Assembly: GCA_902761585.1 (NCBI GenBank)
Contig: CACWKX010000004.1
Coordinates: forward strand, 1-64,000
Origin: an uncultured Lachnospiraceae bacterium
GTDB lineage: Bacteria > Bacillota > Clostridia > Lachnospirales > Lachnospiraceae
Reading direction: 5' to 3'
DNA length: 64,000 bases
Shown here: in pieces, positions 62,501 to 64,000 of the stretch
How the letters are laid out: each line of letters starts with the position of its first letter
How positions within the stretch are numbered: position 1 is the first letter of the stretch
Notes under the pieces: generated by a model
What the model was told of the DNA's origin: nothing
The model's input: only the letters and a program-made list of their open reading frames with translations
The model's database searches: none
Translations under genes and position numbers: made by a program

Positions 62501-63914
62501 CGTTGAGCTGCACCGAATCGACCGCGTGATTCTTGATTTTGATGCATTTCATATCCTGTCCGCCGATGTCGAGAATACAGTCCACATCCGGGTCGAAGAA
62601 GGACGCCGCATAGTAGTGTGCGATGGTCTCGACTTCGCCCTCGTCCAGCATCAGAGCAGACTTGACCAGCGCCTCGCCGTAGCCGGTGGAGCAGGAATAG
62701 ACAATATGGGCATCCTCAGGCAGCCGGTCATAGATCTCCTCAATCGCACGGATAGCCGTCTTCAGCGGGCTGCCATTGTTGTTGCTGTAAAACGAGTACA
62801 GGAGGGAGCCGTCCTCCGAGACGAGCGCCGCTTTTGTTGTTGTGGATCCGGCATCGATGCCGAGGAAGCAGTTTCCACTGTAGGACTCCAGATCCTCCGT
62901 CGCCACGTTGTACTGATTCTGCCGTTCGATGAAGTCGTCATATTCATCCTGAGAGGCAAAGAGAGGCTCCATGCGCGGAACCTCGAACTGGATCTGAACG
63001 CCGTCCGTCAATTCCTTCTCCAGCTCACTCAGCAGGCGGTCGGAGTCCTCATCCGTAACCGTCTTACCATCCTCATAAAGCTGCTCAGCAAGCTTTTCGT
63101 GCTGCTTTGAGTGGTTGACGGCCATTGCGGAATGGGCATTCAGACCGGCACCGATTGCGGCAAACAGATGGGAATTATCCGGGATGATGGCATGCTCGTC
63201 GTCAAGCTTCAGCGTGCGGATGAAGGCTGTCCGCAGTTCACTCAGAAAATGGAGCGGCCCGCCGAGGAAGGCAACATGCCCCCTGATCGGACGTCCACAG
63301 GCCAGACCGGAGATGGTCTGGTTTACAACAGCCTGGAAAATGGATGCGGCGAGGTCTTCCTTTGTCGCGCCGTCATTGATCAGAGGCTGGATATCGGTCT
63401 TGGCGAAAACACCGCATCTGGCGGCGATGGTATAGAGAGACTGATAGTGCTTCGCATACTCATTCAGTCCTGTGACATCGGTCTGGAGCAGGGACGCCAT
63501 CTGATCGATGAAGGAACCGGTGCCGCCGGCGCAGGTTCCATTCATACGCTGATCAATCGAGGAACCGTCAAAATAGATGATCTTCGCATCCTCCCCACCG
63601 AGCTCAATCGCGACATCCGTCTGCGGCGCATATTTTTTCAGTGCCGTTGAGACCGCGATGACCTCCTGGACAAAGGGAATATCCATGTTTCCCGCGAGTG
63701 CAAGTCCGCCGGAGCCTGTGATCACCGGGGAAACCTTCACGTCCCCCACCGCCTCCCGGGCTTCCTTCACAAGGCGGGCAAGTGTACCCTGGATATCCGC
63801 AAAGTGTCTCTGATAATCTGAGAAGAGCAGCTTTTTGCTTTCATCAAGGACGGCCACCTTGACAGTGGTGGAGCCAATGTCCACGCCGAGTGCGTACTTT
63901 GTATTCCGTGCCAT
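59583..63914 (-). CDS. Three-part 2-hydroxyacyl-CoA dehydratase activase/dehydratase-like protein
   Basis: A 1443-residue protein. Two BadF/BcrA-type ASKHA ATPase domains come first (about 5-265, GVDIGSTTVKVAV; about 345-605, GIDAGSTTTKAALV), with Cys-containing NGTCAGGTGSF and NEACSSGCGSF. A DUF2229-like, Cys-rich region (about 630-880, CQGCTNHC) follows, then a 2-hydroxyacyl-CoA dehydratase-like domain (about 1040-1440, SQTGGGCRASNYVGFFRRAL). Activases pass electrons to dehydratases via a [4Fe-4S] cluster and ATP hydrolysis. Such giant fusions are widespread in Clostridia but their substrate is unknown. Codons from 63923 (TTG) are open, but ATG 63914 is the likelier start. The leader is AT-rich. 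Confidence 0.88.
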   Translation of the reverse strand: MARNTKYALGVDIGSTTVKVAVLDESKKLLFSDYQRHFADIQGTLARLVKEAREAVGDVKVSPVITGSGGLALAGNMDIPFVQEVIAVSTALKKYAPQTDVAIELGGEDAKIIYFDGSSIDQRMNGTCAGGTGSFIDQMASLLQTDVTGLNEYAKHYQSLYTIAARCGVFAKTDIQPLINDGATKEDLAASIFQAVVNQTISGLACGRPIRGHVAFLGGPLHFLSELRTAFIRTLKLDDEHAIIPDNSHLFAAIGAGLNAHSAMAVNHSKQHEKLAEQLYEDGKTVTDEDSDRLLSELEKELTDGVQIQFEVPRMEPLFASQDEYDDFIERQNQYNVATEDLESYSGNCFLGIDAGSTTTKAALVSEDGSLLYSFYSNNNGSPLKTAIRAIEEIYDRLPEDAHIVYSCSTGYGEALVKSALMLDEGEVETIAHYYAASFFDPDVDCILDIGGQDMKCIKIKNHAVDSVQLNEACSSGCGSFIETFAKSLNYSVEDFAKAALFAEHPFDLGTRCTVFMNSKVKQAQKEGASVEDISAGLSYSVIKNALYKVIKVSDAKELGRHIVCQGGTFYNDGVLRAFEKIAGCEAIRPDIAGIMGAFGAGLIARERYEEGKQTSMLSIRQIRALQYTTHNAKCQGCTNHCRLTVNHFSGGRTFISGNRCERGIGKKKNAENLPNMYDFKNHLLFDREVLPEDEAERGTIGIPRVLNMYELYPFWHLFFTKLKYHVVLSPASTHRIYELGIESIPSESECYPAKLTHGHIEWLIAQGVKKIFYPCIPYERKEFKEAGNHYDCPIVTSYPMNIKNNVETIRSKNIDFICPFISFENLKTVTEQLVDVFSDLPEREVREAASAAWTELDRTRQAVYAEGQRILDYLEETGKHGIVLAGRPYHIDPEINHGIPEMINSYGMAVLSEDSISELAPIERPLRVLDQWMYHTRLYGAAEFVKQRDNLDLIQLNSFGCGVDAVTTDQVDEILTGSDKLYTCLKIDEVNNLGAARIRIRSLIAAIRIRKKNHTARTIRSSAQETVSFTKEMRKDYTILVPQMSPIHFGLLEAAMTASGYNMVVVNPPEKDAVDKGLKYVNNDACYPSLIVVGQMMSELESGKYDPHKCAIIMSQTGGGCRASNYVGFFRRALKKAGMEYVPVIAASVQGLESNPGFRLNYSFAKRALFACEFGDLFMKCLYRVRPYELERGSADRLHEKLEKECIDFLYSENPSGKDYKRLCERIVQEFDSLPIHEDMKKPKVGIVGEILVKYSPAANNHLVELLEREGAEAVQPELLDFILYSLYNENFKCQNHYAGKATTALCNIGIKFVEHCRKTAREALDASRRFKAPHHIQSLAERAKAVISIGNQTGEGWFLTGEMLELIEEGTKNIVCVQPFGCLPNHIMGKGVIKEIRRQHADANIVAIDYDPGASEANQLNRIKLMLSAAVRNMESEAALA

Positions 63915-63972
63915 ATAGATCAATAATTCTTTCTTATTAAAAATGTGTGTATGATTCGATTCACAATGGGGT

Positions 63973-63978
63973 ATTATA
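63973..63978 (-). promoter_or_regulatory. Candidate -10 of the activase gene
   Basis: On the minus strand TATAAT occurs about 60 bases before the start codon. A matching -35 would fall at the window edge and cannot be judged. Confidence 0.4.
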
Positions 63979-64000
63979 CAACAGTCTGAAGGAGCAGGAG

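Overview
This window looks like chromosomal DNA of an anaerobic Firmicute, most likely a Lachnospiraceae-type Clostridia member of moderately high GC. The basis is gene content: HisZ with a short HisG, a TGS-domain nucleoside kinase, RecU, AlaX-L, an M20 dipeptidase, MBOAT/DHHW/DUF4358 surface genes, and a very long 2-hydroxyacyl-CoA dehydratase activase. Strong TTGACA/TATAAT promoters also fit. I see no rRNA or tRNA gene, CRISPR array, intact insertion sequence or prophage. The one clear structural RNA is class A RNase P RNA (rnpB).

Layout. 1-5.2 kb: a response regulator cut off in its DNA-binding domain next to two hairpins of unknown origin, then a VTC-domain/DUF4956 pair and a WalK-like histidine kinase followed by a GerMN lipoprotein. 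5.2-13.4 kb: comEC on the minus strand, then dgt-dnaG-trmK-nucleoside kinase without the rpoD often found there. 13.6-17.3 kb: rnpB and a large repeat-containing surface protein. 17.4-21.8 kb: HAD phosphatase, AlaX-L, glmS. 22-27.2 kb (minus): rfbA-rfbB-rfbD-rfbC for dTDP-L-rhamnose, preceded by a MerR-methyltransferase fusion. 27.3-33.7 kb: dipeptidase, DUF4358 lipoprotein, SGNH hydrolase, MBOAT and DHHW proteins. 33.8-44.9 kb: thyA-folA, a 1-phosphofructokinase, an MgsA-like protein, rsmD-coaD-coiled coil, two pseudouridine synthases, a HAD phosphatase, a YgiQ radical-SAM protein and recU. 45-52.1 kb: hisZ-hisG-hisD-hisB-hisIE then leuA. 52.2-55.9 kb: a tandem 179-bp repeat array, a SleB-like cell-wall hydrolase, thrC and a small membrane protein. 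56.1-63.9 kb: comB-like phosphatase, a SUV3-like helicase, and a three-part activase/dehydratase protein.

How the parts connect. Several groups concern the envelope: the WalK-like kinase, rhamnose synthesis, surface O-acylation, GlmS, the surface protein and the SleB-like hydrolase. The hydrolase promoter carries three 11-bp-spaced TGTTAC-type half-sites, which match the WalR box and suggest a WalRK link. The rfb promoter has a perfect dyad in its spacer, the arrangement MerR-family activators use, just downstream of the MerR-methyltransferase gene. Other points worth a second look are the MgsA-like protein with replaced active-site residues, the degenerate TIM barrel fused to HisIE, the SUV3-like helicase with an unassigned N-terminus, and the 179-bp array. 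All coordinates, alignments and motif calls were read by eye without database searches.
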